Notes: generated from the sequence alone by a model not told the origin. Numbered from the stretch's first letter, positions 28,547-37,669 are shown. The stretch is 64,000 bases of DNA from Clostridium sp. Ade.TY (GCF_000498355.1 NZ_AVSV01000036.1:1-64000), one strand, 5' to 3'. Numbers and translations are program-made.

Positions 28547-29984
28547 AATCGCTAAAAAGTTAATATTATATTTTTTAATATCTTTAACTATATTTTCAAT
28601 AATAATAGGTGGAATCTTTTCGTATTTATTCAAGAAACATTCTGTAGAAATTTATAAAAATGATTTAGAAAAAAGAGCTATTAAAATATCAAATACTTTA
28701 TCTGAATATTGGAGTGAATTTGGAGAAAATGGACATAAAAAGGGATCAGGATATGGAGCTTATATGAAGTTTTTAGATGATATAGCTATGTCAGATATTT
28801 GGATTGTTAATGAAAATAAAGAAATATTAACATATGATATGAGAAATAAGGAAATTTTATATAAGGATTTACCAACTGGGGCTGAAGACGGGATAGAGGA
28901 AGCTTTTAAAGGAAAAATATATTTTAGTGAAGATTTTACTGGATTATTAGGATTAGAATCAATAACCGTAGCAGTTCCAATAAAAAATAACACTAAGACA
29001 ATGGGTGTGGTTTTATTACATTCTCCAATAGAAGGAATAGATTCAGCAGTTCAAGATGGTATTAAGACATTATTTATAAGTATTATAATTGCATTAATTA
29101 TATCAGGTGGAATTGCTATGTTATTATCCTTTAAGTTTACTAGGCCTTTGAAGAAAATGAAAGATACAGCAAAACTTCTATCAGATGGCAATTATAAGGC
29201 TAAGACTGGAATAAGCCAAAATGATGAAATTGGAGAACTTGCAGAAACGATAGATATATTATCAGATAGACTATATGAAGCATCACGAGAAAGTGAAAAA
29301 TTAGAAAAAATGAGACATGAATTTGTATCTAATATATCTCATGAATTAAGGACACCTGTGACTGTATTAAGGGGGTCTCTTGAGGCAATATGTGATGGCA
29401 TTGTTTATGAAGATAATGAAATAAAAGAATACAATAATCAAATGCTTTTAGAAACAATACATTTACAAAGGCTTGTTAATGATTTATTGGACTTATCAAG
29501 ATTACAAAATTCAGATTTTAAAATAGAGATGATGATATTAAATATTGAAAATATTATTGATGATGTAATAAGAAGTATGAATAGGTTATCTAGCTCTAAA
29601 AATATTAGAATAAGTAAGAATTATAATAGCTCTAATTTAAAAATAATAGGAGATTATAATAGACTAAGACAAATGCTTATTATTATATTAGATAATGCAA
29701 TAAAATTCTCAGATGAAGGTTCAAATATTTATATAAATATTAAAGATAATGATGAATATTTTAGTTTATCAATAATAAATAGTGGGATTGGAATTAGTGA
29801 GGAAGAATTACCATATATTTTTGATAGATTTCATAAAGCACGTTCAGAAGAAAATAAAAATGGAACAGGACTTGGGCTTGCAATAGCAAAACAAATTGCA
29901 GATAGGCATAATATAAAAATAGAGGTTTATAGTAAAGTTAATAGTATTACTGAGTTTAAATTCAATATAAATAAAGTTATATAA
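28536..29984 (+). CDS. Membrane sensor histidine kinase
   Basis: 482 residues. Order: span (about 9-31), extracellular sensor (32-170), span (about 177-198), HAMP (about 199-252), HisKA with FVSNISHELRTP (phospho-acceptor His269), and HATPase with the N box LDNAIKF, G1 NSGIGIS, FDRFHKA and G2 NGTGLGLAIAKQI. All kinase motifs are intact. Partner of the overlapping response regulator. The signal is unknown. Confidence 0.95.
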   Translation: MKNKIAKKLILYFLISLTIFSIIIGGIFSYLFKKHSVEIYKNDLEKRAIKISNTLSEYWSEFGENGHKKGSGYGAYMKFLDDIAMSDIWIVNENKEILTYDMRNKEILYKDLPTGAEDGIEEAFKGKIYFSEDFTGLLGLESITVAVPIKNNTKTMGVVLLHSPIEGIDSAVQDGIKTLFISIIIALIISGGIAMLLSFKFTRPLKKMKDTAKLLSDGNYKAKTGISQNDEIGELAETIDILSDRLYEASRESEKLEKMRHEFVSNISHELRTPVTVLRGSLEAICDGIVYEDNEIKEYNNQMLLETIHLQRLVNDLLDLSRLQNSDFKIEMMILNIENIIDDVIRSMNRLSSSKNIRISKNYNSSNLKIIGDYNRLRQMLIIILDNAIKFSDEGSNIYINIKDNDEYFSLSIINSGIGISEEELPYIFDRFHKARSEENKNGTGLGLAIAKQIADRHNIKIEVYSKVNSITEFKFNINKVI

Positions 29985-30029
29985 ATGAAATTATCTATAT
30001 TGATTTGAAAAGATTAATATATAAGTATA

Positions 30030-30060
30030 TTGACCTAGAGTAAACTCTAAGTAATACAAT
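30030..30060 (+). promoter_or_regulatory. MerR-type promoter/operator of merR-adh operon
   Basis: TTGACC (30030-30035) and TACAAT (30055-30060) are separated by 19 bases, the stretched spacing typical of MerR-activated promoters. The spacer holds a dyad, CTAGAGT (30035-30041) with ACTCTAA (30044-30050). Confidence 0.82.
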
Positions 30061-30098
30061 ATAATAAAGAATATAATTAAAAAGTAGGAGTGTTATTT

Positions 30099-30476
30099 AT
30101 GGAATATACTATAGGGCAAATTTCAAAAATAACTGGATTAAGTGAGCATACTATAAGATTCTATGAAAAAGAAAAGTTAATACCAAAGATAAATAGAAAT
30201 AAAAATAGAATTAGAATATTTAGTGAAGAAGACTTAAATTGGGTTAATATAGTAAAGTGTTTTAGGGATACGAATATGTTAATTGATGATATAAAAAAAG
30301 TGGTATTACTTTATGAAGAAGGAGAACATACATTAGAGGAAAGAAAAACTCTTATAGAAAATCATAGACAAAAGATAGAATCTCAAATACAAGAATTAAA
30401 ACAGTATTTAAATAGAATTGATGATAAATTAGATATGTATGAAGGTAAAATAAAAAATAGAAATAATAATATTTAG
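30099..30476 (+). CDS. MerR-family regulator (AdhR-like)
   Basis: 125 residues. The N-terminal winged helix-turn-helix (YTIGQISKITGLSEHTIRFYEKEKLI) is followed by a long dimerisation coiled coil. No conserved metal-binding cysteines are seen, which resembles aldehyde-responsive AdhR/YraB-type members more than metal sensors. The frame is open from a GTG at 30090, but GTAGGAG fits the ATG at 30099. It lies 35 bases before an alcohol dehydrogenase. Its 19-bp-spacer operator occurs both before itself and before the second dehydrogenase, so autoregulation and activation of both are likely. Confidence 0.9.
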   Translation: MEYTIGQISKITGLSEHTIRFYEKEKLIPKINRNKNRIRIFSEEDLNWVNIVKCFRDTNMLIDDIKKVVLLYEEGEHTLEERKTLIENHRQKIESQIQELKQYLNRIDDKLDMYEGKIKNRNNNI

Positions 30477-30511
30477 AGATATTTTAAAGAAACATAAAGG
30501 AGGAAAAAGTT

Positions 30512-31669
30512 ATGGATAACTTTGATTTTTATAATCCAACTCATATAGTGTTTGGAAAAGATAGAATAAAGGACATTAATAATCTTGTGCCAAAGGATGC
30601 AAGAGTATTAATACTTTATGGTGGTGGAAGTGTTAAGAGATTTGGAACATTAGATAAGGTAAAAGAAGCATTAGGTGAGAGAGTAGTATTTGAATTTTCA
30701 GGAATTGAACCAAATCCAAAATATGAAACATTAATAAAAGCAGTGGATTTAATAAGAAAAGAAAAAATAGATTTTTTACTTGCAGTTGGTGGAGGATCTG
30801 TTATAGATGGAACTAAATTTATATCATTAGCTTCACATTATGATGGCAATTTAACTGATTTATTAATACCAAACTTTACTTTAGAAAATATAAAGGTTGC
30901 GCTTTCAATAGGAGTTGTATTAACATTACCAGCAACAGGTTCAGAAATGAATAGTGGTGCTGTTATAACATATGATAAGGGAAAGTATAGTGTATATAGT
31001 CCATTAGTATTCCCTAAATTTTCAGTATTAGAGCCTGAAATAACATTCACATTACCAAAGACTCAAGTTGCAAATGGAGTTGTTGATACATATGTTCATG
31101 TACTTGAACAATATTTAACATATCCAGTTGATGCAAAATTCCAAGATAGAATGGCAGAGGGAATATTATTAAGTCTAATTGAGATAGGGAGAAAGACAAT
31201 TGATGAACCTGAAAATTATGATTTAAGGGCAAATCTTATGTTAAGTGCAACTATGGCTCTAAATGGATTACTAAAAATGGGCGTTCCAGGAGATTGGAGT
31301 ACTCATAAAATAGGTCATGCACTTACAGCTTTATTTGAAATAGATCATGCTAAAACTTTAGCTGTAGTTTTACCTGCATTATGGACTGTAAGAAAAGATA
31401 AAAAGAAAGCTAAATTAGCTCAATATGCAGAGAGAGTATTTAACATTACAGAAGGTGATGATGATTATAAAGCTAATATAGCTATAGAAAAAACAAGAGA
31501 ATTTTTTGAAAGCCTTGACATAACTACTAAACTTTCAAACTATAATATAAATAGAGAGAAAATAGAAGAAGTGGTTGAATCATTAAAGAAACAAAACTTA
31601 ACTAATTTATCTGAAACTTGCGATTTAACTCCAGATATAGTTAGAGAAATATTAATAGAAGCATTATAG
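30512..31669 (+). CDS. Iron-containing alcohol dehydrogenase (BDH/YqhD type), copy 1
   Basis: 385 residues, group III alcohol dehydrogenase that likely reduces aldehydes with NAD(P)H. Nucleotide-binding GGGSV blocks (YGGGSVKRFG, AVGGGSVIDGTKF) and the metal ligands are present: Asp and His in VVDTYVHVLEQ, His in KIGHALTAL and His in EIDHAKTLA. The AGGAGG site is clear. Probably co-transcribed with the MerR gene and closed by a terminator. The second copy downstream is very similar over its whole length. The substrate (butanal, methylglyoxal, acetol or other) is not determined. Confidence 0.93.
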   Translation: MDNFDFYNPTHIVFGKDRIKDINNLVPKDARVLILYGGGSVKRFGTLDKVKEALGERVVFEFSGIEPNPKYETLIKAVDLIRKEKIDFLLAVGGGSVIDGTKFISLASHYDGNLTDLLIPNFTLENIKVALSIGVVLTLPATGSEMNSGAVITYDKGKYSVYSPLVFPKFSVLEPEITFTLPKTQVANGVVDTYVHVLEQYLTYPVDAKFQDRMAEGILLSLIEIGRKTIDEPENYDLRANLMLSATMALNGLLKMGVPGDWSTHKIGHALTALFEIDHAKTLAVVLPALWTVRKDKKKAKLAQYAERVFNITEGDDDYKANIAIEKTREFFESLDITTKLSNYNINREKIEEVVESLKKQNLTNLSETCDLTPDIVREILIEAL

Positions 31670-31679
31670 CAAAGAAAAG

Positions 31680-31713
31680 CAACTGATAATTATATTTTTA
31701 TCAGTTGTTTTTT
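31680..31713 (+). terminator. Terminator after alcohol dehydrogenase copy 1
   Basis: CAACTGATAA (31680-31689) pairs with TTATCAGTTG (31698-31707), then six T. Confidence 0.88.
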
Positions 31714-31761
31714 ATTAAATTATATTAACTATAATTTTTAAAAAATAATATAAATAATTCA

Positions 31762-31792
31762 TTGACTTAGAGTAAACTTTAAGTAATACAAT
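31762..31792 (+). promoter_or_regulatory. MerR-type promoter/operator of the second alcohol dehydrogenase
   Basis: TTGACT (31762-31767) and TACAAT (31787-31792) with a 19-base spacer. The spacer and flanks (CTTAGAGTAAACTTTAAGTA) nearly match the site at 30030-30060. Confidence 0.82.
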
Positions 31793-31899
31793 TATATTAA
31801 AGCAAAAGAAAAATTATATACAATCATAAAAATACAATAAGATAATTTTATAAATAAAATAAGTTAAATATAAATTATAGTATGGAAGGAATGGAGAAT

Positions 31900-33054
31900 A
31901 TGAATAATTTTGATTTTTATAACCCAACTCATATAGTATTTGGAAAGGATAGAGTAAAAGATATTAATAATCTTGTGCCAAAGGATGCAAGAGTATTAGT
32001 ACTTTATGGTGGTGGAAGTGTTAAAAGATTTGGAACGTTAGAAAGAGTTAAAGAAGCATTAGATGATAGAGCAGTATTTGAATTTTCAGGAATTGAACCA
32101 AATCCAAAATATGAAACATTAATAAAAGCAGTGGATATAATTAAAAAAGAAAATATAGATTTTTTACTACCAGTTGGTGGAGGTTCTGTTATAGATGGAA
32201 CTAAGTTTATATCATTAGCTTGTAATTATGATGGAGATTTAACTGACCTTTTATTAAAAGGAGTATCAGGAAAAATTAAAAAAGCTATACCAATAGGTAC
32301 AGTATTAACATTACCAGCAACAGGTTCAGAAATGAATAGTGGTGGAGTTATAACATATGATAAAGGTAAGTTTGTAATTGGAAATCCATTAGTGTTCCCT
32401 AAGTTTTCAATATTAGAACCAGAAATAACATTTACATTACCAGAGTCTCAAGTTGCAAATGGTGTAGTTGATACATTTATTCATGTTGTTGAGCAATATG
32501 TAACATATCCAGTTGATGCAAGATTTCAAGATAGAACAGCAGAAGGAATACTTAAAACATTAATTGAAATAGGTAAAGATACAATTGATAATCCTAAAGA
32601 TTATGATTTAAGAGCAAATCTTGTTTTATGTGCAACAATGGGATTAAATGGGTTAATTAAAATGGGAGTTCCAGAGGATTGGAGTACGCATATGATAGGA
32701 CATGAACTTACAGCTTTATATGGTATAGATCATGGAAAGACTTTAGCTGTAGTTCAGCCAGCATCATGGAGTGTTAGAAAAAATCAAAAAAGAGAAAAGT
32801 TAGTACAATATGCAGAGCGTGTTTTTGATATAAAAGATGGAGATAAAGATACTAAAATTGAAATGGCTATAAATAAAACAAGAGAATTTTTTGAAAGCTT
32901 AGGAGTAAAAACAAAACTTTCAGATTATGGGTTAGATAAGAAAAATATTGATGAAGTAATAAATTCATTAGAAAAACATGGACTTTTAAACTTAGGTGAG
33001 AATGGAGATGTAACTTTAGAAGTATCAAGAGAAATACTTAATAAAGCTTTATAA
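31900..33054 (+). CDS. Iron-containing alcohol dehydrogenase (BDH/YqhD type), copy 2
   Basis: 384 residues, close tandem paralogue of the preceding dehydrogenase with the same motifs: YGGGSVKRFG, PVGGGSVIDGTKF, VVDTFIHVVEQ, MIGHELTALYGIDHGKTLA. The frame is open from 31882, but GGAAGGAATGGAG and alignment with copy 1 (MDNFDFYNPTHIVFGKDR) place the start at ATG 31900. It has its own MerR-type promoter. Differences cluster near residues 115-150 (LLLKGVSGKIKKAIPI versus LLIPNFTLENIKVALS) and in the C-terminal third, which may alter substrate range. Confidence 0.93.
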   Translation: MNNFDFYNPTHIVFGKDRVKDINNLVPKDARVLVLYGGGSVKRFGTLERVKEALDDRAVFEFSGIEPNPKYETLIKAVDIIKKENIDFLLPVGGGSVIDGTKFISLACNYDGDLTDLLLKGVSGKIKKAIPIGTVLTLPATGSEMNSGGVITYDKGKFVIGNPLVFPKFSILEPEITFTLPESQVANGVVDTFIHVVEQYVTYPVDARFQDRTAEGILKTLIEIGKDTIDNPKDYDLRANLVLCATMGLNGLIKMGVPEDWSTHMIGHELTALYGIDHGKTLAVVQPASWSVRKNQKREKLVQYAERVFDIKDGDKDTKIEMAINKTREFFESLGVKTKLSDYGLDKKNIDEVINSLEKHGLLNLGENGDVTLEVSREILNKAL

Positions 33055-33090
33055 TGAATTAAAATGTTAAAATAATAATATAAATAAATT

Positions 33091-33126
33091 AAAATGCTTT
33101 ATGTTACCTTAACATAGAGCATTTTA
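33091..33126 (+). terminator. Hairpin after alcohol dehydrogenase copy 2
   Basis: AAAATGCTTTATGTTA pairs, with a small bulge, with TTAACATAGAGCATTTT. The T run is short. Confidence 0.6.
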
Positions 33127-33313
33127 ACTTTTAAGATAATATGACAATAAGAGTAAAAAGTGTCAAATTTTTTTGGTGTTAATTACAAAATTCGTGAAAA
33201 ATTTTATAAATTTACCGGTTAACTATTTATAAATTCACAAAAAAGTATTATTATAATAATATAGATGTATACAATTACATTGAGAAAATTATGGATATAC
33301 AGAGGAGAAGTTT

Positions 33314-34264
33314 ATGAAAATTGGAATTTTAACAAGCGGTGGAGATGCTCCGGGAATGAATGCAGTTATTCGTTCTATAGTAAAGGTTGCGAATAACTAT
33401 GGTATTGAGACTTTTGGAATAAAGAGAGGTTATACAGGTCTTTTAAATGAAGAAATAAAAAAGATTGATGAGTTTGATGTAGATTATATTTCAGAAGTTG
33501 GAGGAACTATACTAAAAACATCTAGATGTCCAGAATTTACGACAGTTGAAGGAAGACAAAAAGCAGTAGAGAATTTAAAAAAATATGATATAGATGCTGT
33601 TATTGTAATTGGTGGAGATGGTTCTTTCCAAGGTGCAAATAAATTACATGAATTAGGTGTAAAAGTTATTGGAATCCCTGGAACTATTGATAATGATTTA
33701 GAGTATACAGATTATTGTATTGGTTTTGATACAACTTTAAATACAGTTTTAGAATGTATAAGAAAAATAAAAGATACAGATGCATCTCATGAAAAACCAA
33801 CAATAGTTGAAGTTATGGGAAGATATTGTGGAGATTTAGCTTTATATTCAGCTATGGCTGGAGGTGGAGATATAATATCAACACCTGAGAAAAAGTTAAG
33901 TTTTGAAGAAATTGCAGCAAAGCTTAAAAAGAATATAGAAAAAGGAAAGCAAGACAGTATAATAATAATAACAGAAAGAATGTATGATATAGAAGAACTT
34001 CAAAAATATTTAGAAGAAACATTAAATATTGGAGTTAGAAATACAGTTTTAGGATTTATACAAAGAGGTGGAAATCCATCTGCTTTTGATAGAGTACTTG
34101 CATCAAGAATGGGAATTCATGCAGTAGAGCTTCTTAGAAATAATGAATCAGGTAAGGCTGTAGGAATACAAGATAATAACATGATAAGTGTTGATATAAA
34201 TGATGTAAATAATAAAAGAGATATAAAAGAAAGTAAATATAACCTTATGGAATTACTTTTATAA
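33314..34264 (+). CDS. pfkA: ATP-dependent 6-phosphofructokinase
   Basis: Phosphorylates fructose 6-phosphate in glycolysis. 316 residues. Motifs visible: TSGGDAPGMNAVIR (ATP/substrate), IGGDGS (99-104, with Gly rather than Asp, which favours ATP over pyrophosphate), PGTIDNDL (catalytic Asp126/Asp128), VEVMGRYCGD and RGGNPSAFDR. The usual neighbour pyk is absent, so this may be a second phosphofructokinase of the genome. Own terminator downstream; AGAGGAG before the ATG. Confidence 0.94.
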   Translation: MKIGILTSGGDAPGMNAVIRSIVKVANNYGIETFGIKRGYTGLLNEEIKKIDEFDVDYISEVGGTILKTSRCPEFTTVEGRQKAVENLKKYDIDAVIVIGGDGSFQGANKLHELGVKVIGIPGTIDNDLEYTDYCIGFDTTLNTVLECIRKIKDTDASHEKPTIVEVMGRYCGDLALYSAMAGGGDIISTPEKKLSFEEIAAKLKKNIEKGKQDSIIIITERMYDIEELQKYLEETLNIGVRNTVLGFIQRGGNPSAFDRVLASRMGIHAVELLRNNESGKAVGIQDNNMISVDINDVNNKRDIKESKYNLMELLL

Positions 34265-34295
34265 TATAAATATAGATTTAGTTTACGCTTAAAAT

Positions 34296-34325
34296 AAAAA
34301 GGGCATTAAATATATGCCCTTTTTA
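34296..34325. terminator. Bidirectional terminator between pfkA and holin-like gene
   Basis: AAAAAGGGCAT (34296-34306) and ATGCCCTTTTT (34315-34325). Confidence 0.88.
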
Positions 34326-34328
34326 TTT

Positions 34329-34616
34329 TTATTCTTTATTACTTGTGCTATTTGTAAAATTAGATTCATTTATAAGGTTTTTAAACATTTGATGGACTCC
34401 TGTACTTGCAAGTCCTGAGAACATACCAGCAAGAATTATATCTAATGTAACTGCTTTGTTTATAAAAATATTTAATGATAAACCAAGAATTAGCATAATT
34501 AGTGGTATATATTTGTTTGGAATAAAATCTAAGCTACTTTTAATTACATAACCAATACATAGACAAATTCCAACTATAGTAGGAATACAATAATTTTGTA
34601 AAAAACTTAAATCCAT
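34329..34616 (-). CDS. Phage holin-like membrane protein
   Basis: 95 residues with about three hydrophobic segments and a short charged tail. IPNKYIPLIMLILGLSLN followed by SGLASTGVHQMFKNLI is the pattern of the phage holin 5 type family. GGAGGGG precedes the ATG on this strand. No endolysin, tail or other phage gene is nearby, so it is a lone holin, as sometimes seen for clostridial toxin or enzyme release systems. Its actual role is unknown. Confidence 0.8.
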   Translation of the reverse strand: MDLSFLQNYCIPTIVGICLCIGYVIKSSLDFIPNKYIPLIMLILGLSLNIFINKAVTLDIILAGMFSGLASTGVHQMFKNLINESNFTNSTSNKE

Positions 34617-34681
34617 AATAACCCCTCCACTTTATATAAATATTAATTAATTAAATAAAAATGACGGTTATATTTAAAATA

Positions 34682-34708
34682 AAAAAGCCATGAAATTCAT
34701 GACTTTTT
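34682..34708 (-). terminator. Terminator of the CDF transporter gene
   Basis: Read on the minus strand, AAAGTCATGAA pairs with TTCATGGCTTT, followed by T. Confidence 0.75.
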
Positions 34709-35570
34709 ATTTTGGATCTACATGTATTGTAACTCTTACATTTTTAAATTTTTCATTCATAGCTTTTTTTATTTTTGATATTATATCATGGGATTCTTTT
34801 ACTGTTACTGCAGGATCAAGAGTTATATGAAAATCAATATGTTTCATGTTCCCAGATTTTCTAGTTTTTAATTTATGATAATCTATAAACATATTATTAT
34901 ATTTTTCAATAATTGATTTTATTTCAAGTTCATCATAATCACTTAATCTTTTATCTAATATTTCACCGAATCCATTTTTAATTAAATCTATTGATTCTTT
35001 TATTATCATTAAAGCAACAATTATAGCTACAATAGAGTCTAAAATATGTATACCAGTTAATTTTATAAGTAATATACCTATACCAACTCCAAGAGATGTG
35101 TATACATCAGTTTTTAAGTGCAAGGCATCTGCCTCAAGTGCCATAGAATCTTCTTCTTTTGCAACTTTATATAAAGTTTTTGAGACAAAAAAGTTTACTA
35201 ATCCTGAAATAAACATTATTAAAATAGCTAAGCTACTATTATTTATTTCAGATGGATTGAATATTTTTCTAACAGATTCAAATATAATCATAAATGATGC
35301 TAATAAGATTAGAATACCTTCAATTATTCCAGATATATTTTCAATTTTTCCATGACCATATGGATGCAAGTCATCAGCTGGTTTGGATGAAAGCCTAACA
35401 GAGAAAAAAGCAACTATTGATGCTATTAAATCTACTGATGAGTGTATGGCTTCAGATATAATACTAACAGAGCCACTTAAAAATCCAGCTACCAGTTTTA
35501 ATAATATGAGTAATGTATTAGATAATATTGATAAAAATGCTACTTTGACTTTTTTATTAGAATTTGTCAT
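34707..35570 (-). CDS. Cation diffusion facilitator (divalent metal efflux)
   Basis: Exports Zn2+ or similar divalent cations in exchange for protons. 287 residues with six membrane segments and a C-terminal cytoplasmic domain (about 205-287). Transport-site motifs: His43-x3-Asp47 (AIHSSVDL) and His151-x3-Asp155 (ADALHLKTDVYTS), with Asp148. GGAGAC lies before the ATG. Metal specificity (Zn, Fe, Mn) cannot be decided here. Confidence 0.92.
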   Translation of the reverse strand: MTNSNKKVKVAFLSILSNTLLILLKLVAGFLSGSVSIISEAIHSSVDLIASIVAFFSVRLSSKPADDLHPYGHGKIENISGIIEGILILLASFMIIFESVRKIFNPSEINNSSLAILIMFISGLVNFFVSKTLYKVAKEEDSMALEADALHLKTDVYTSLGVGIGILLIKLTGIHILDSIVAIIVALMIIKESIDLIKNGFGEILDKRLSDYDELEIKSIIEKYNNMFIDYHKLKTRKSGNMKHIDFHITLDPAVTVKESHDIISKIKKAMNEKFKNVRVTIHVDPK

Positions 35571-35803
35571 AAATATTGTCTCCTTTAAATTTATATACTA
35601 AGTGTTAAGTATATATTTTATTCAAATTATATACTGTAAAAAAGTATAAACAATTAAGTTTAGGTTTAATTAAAACAAAATTTACAGTATATACATATTG
35701 AGTTAAAAAATAGATGATAATAATTATTATTCATAATAAAACTTATATAAATAATTCAATCAAAGTTATTATTAAACAAAATTGGATTATTTATTATTAC
35801 TAT

Positions 35804-35844
35804 AAAAAATAACCTTAAATAATTAATTATTTAAGGTTATTTTG
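35804..35844 (-). terminator. Terminator of the DeoR regulator gene
   Basis: A near-perfect palindrome around AATTAATT (AAATAACCTTAAAT arm and its complement), with a T-rich tail on the minus strand. The 281-base gap around it holds no gene. Confidence 0.75.
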
Positions 35845-35851
35845 AATTTAT

Positions 35852-36616
35852 TTATATAATATTAACTCCAATTTTATTTATAAGTTTAACTATTTTATTA
35901 TCTGGAGCACTTTCTGTAATAATATAATTTATATCAGAAAGTGTGCTAAATTTATAAGTACCGTCAAATTTAAACTTTTTATTTTCTATTAGAAGATAAG
36001 TTTTGTTAGAAGATTCTATTATTGCTTTTTTAGTATTACCTTCTTCTAAATCAAAATTACTTATACTTTTATCAAATATATTTATTCCACAACTACCTAT
36101 AAAGGATTTATTAAATCTGTATTTACAAATACTTTGTATAGCTTCAGAACCAACAACTCCTCCAAGTTTTTTATTATACATGCCACCAATACATATAATT
36201 TCTATATTTAATTCAGGATTATTAAATAGGGAGGTTATTTCAACCATATTAGTAACTAAAGTTATCTTCTTGCTACTTTTAGATAGCAATTCAGCAAGTA
36301 AATAATTAGTGCTTGATATATCTAAAAATATAGTGTCATTATCGTTTATATTTTCAAATGCTTTAGTTGCTATAATTTTTTTTGTATCTATATTATTTAT
36401 AAGTCTATTAGAAATATTAGTGCTTTCAGCCAAATTTCTAGGAAGGATAGCACCTCCATAAGTTCTTTCTACTAATCCTTCTTTTTCAAGTTTATTTAAA
36501 TCTTTTCTTATCATACTTTCTGTAACATTAAATTTATTACTTAAATCTTTAACTAAGACTTTATTATTTTTTTTTACTAATTCTAATATTTCATTAAGTC
36601 TTTCTTCCATAAACAT
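35852..36616 (-). CDS. DeoR-family transcriptional regulator
   Basis: 254 residues. The N-terminal DeoR helix-turn-helix (NEILELVKKNNKVLVKDLSNKFNVTESMIRKDL, plus EGLVERTYGGAIL) is followed by a sugar-phosphate-isomerase-like sensor domain (FLDISSTNYLLAELL, GSCGINI). It probably binds a sugar phosphate. Divergent from the glycyl-radical operon, with GAGGTG before the ATG at 36616. The shared intergenic region holds two clusters of 10-bp repeats that are its likely binding sites. Confidence 0.92.
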   Translation of the reverse strand: MFMEERLNEILELVKKNNKVLVKDLSNKFNVTESMIRKDLNKLEKEGLVERTYGGAILPRNLAESTNISNRLINNIDTKKIIATKAFENINDNDTIFLDISSTNYLLAELLSKSSKKITLVTNMVEITSLFNNPELNIEIICIGGMYNKKLGGVVGSEAIQSICKYRFNKSFIGSCGINIFDKSISNFDLEEGNTKKAIIESSNKTYLLIENKKFKFDGTYKFSTLSDINYIITESAPDNKIVKLINKIGVNII

Positions 36617-36645
36617 TTTAATTCACCTCATTATTATTATAACCA

Positions 36646-36758
36646 AAATGAGAATAAATGAAAACAAATAAGAACGAAATATATTGACAATATTATAAAA
36701 TAAATATAAAATATAGACAAATGATAATAAATGATAATAAACAAAAATAAATGAGAGG
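36646..36758 (+). promoter_or_regulatory. DeoR-type operator clusters and glycyl-radical operon promoter
   Basis: Cluster 1 (36646-36675): AAATGAGAAT, AAATGAAAAC, AAATAAGAAC. Cluster 2 (36719-36758): AAATGATAAT twice, AAACAAAAAT, AAATGAGAGG. Both have an exact 10-base period. Between them lies TTGACA (36684-36689), a 17-base spacer and TAAAAT (36707-36712). Cluster 2 covers the start site and runs into the ribosome binding site. Confidence 0.72.
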
Positions 36759-36766
36759 TGAGTTGG

Positions 36767-37669
36767 ATGACCAAAGCTGTTGTATGCGAAATAGAAAGAT
36801 ATGCTACACATGATGGACCAGGAATTAGAACAGTAGTTTTTTTAAAAGGATGTCCATTAAAGTGTATATGGTGTGCAAATCCAGAAACTCAAAGAAAAGA
36901 AAATGATATTTATTACAACGAAAATAAGTGTATAAAATGCCAAAGGTGTATAAAGAGATGTAGTAATGATGCAATTACTTTTGAAGATGGAAAAGTAGTA
37001 ATAAACAGGAATAAGTGTAACTTATGTGGTGAATGTATTAAGGCGTGTCCAATGTCAGCATTAAATTTTGTTGGAAAAGAAAGAGATGTAAAAGAGGTAT
37101 TTGAGGAAGTTTATAAAGATAATATATTTTATAAACAATCATCTGGTGGAATAACTATTTCGGGTGGAGAAGTTCTAATGAATAGAAAATTTGTAGTGGA
37201 ACTTTTAAAAATGTGCAAAGAAAATTATATTAATACAGCAATAGAAACAAGTGGCTTTGGAGATTTTAATGATTTGAGAGATATAGCTAATCTTTGTGAT
37301 CTTGTTATGTTTGATTTAAAAAGCACTGATGATAAGATGCATAAAGAATTTACAGGAGTAAGTAATAAAATTATATTAGATAATTTAAAAAAATTAAGTG
37401 AAATTCATAATAATATAATTATTAGAGTTCCTGTAATTACAGGGTTAAATGACAATGAAGAAAATATTTTAAAAACAGTAGATATAGCAATTGAAAATGG
37501 TGTAAAGGAACTTCATTTATTGCCTTATCATTCATTAGGTAAAGATAAGTATAGACAACTACAAAGAGATTATAAATTAAAAGAATTAAAGAACTTAAAT
37601 GAAATTGACATAGATAATTTAAAAGTTATTGTTAAAAATAAAGGTTTAAAATGTGTAATTGGTGGATAA
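36767..37669 (+). CDS. Glycyl-radical enzyme activating enzyme (radical SAM)
   Basis: Generates the glycyl radical on the downstream enzyme using S-adenosylmethionine. 300 residues from ATG 36767. The radical-SAM cysteines Cys29, Cys33 and Cys36 (GCPLKCIWC) are followed by two ferredoxin-like 4Fe-4S motifs: Cys55/58/61/65 and Cys84/87/90/94. This is the insertion typical of the PflC/YbiY/GldA-activase group. SSGGITISGGEVLM is the SAM-binding GGE-type motif. GAGAGGTG supports the ATG rather than the upstream in-frame GTG. First gene of the operon. Confidence 0.95.
   Translation: MTKAVVCEIERYATHDGPGIRTVVFLKGCPLKCIWCANPETQRKENDIYYNENKCIKCQRCIKRCSNDAITFEDGKVVINRNKCNLCGECIKACPMSALNFVGKERDVKEVFEEVYKDNIFYKQSSGGITISGGEVLMNRKFVVELLKMCKENYINTAIETSGFGDFNDLRDIANLCDLVMFDLKSTDDKMHKEFTGVSNKIILDNLKKLSEIHNNIIIRVPVITGLNDNEENILKTVDIAIENGVKELHLLPYHSLGKDKYRQLQRDYKLKELKNLNEIDIDNLKVIVKNKGLKCVIGG

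Noticed and set aside
36623-36811. Minus-strand ORF of 62 codons in the DeoR/activase intergenic region
   Set aside because: It runs through the operator repeats and promoter, is composed of Ile/Phe/Tyr/Leu from AT-rich DNA, and has no binding site.
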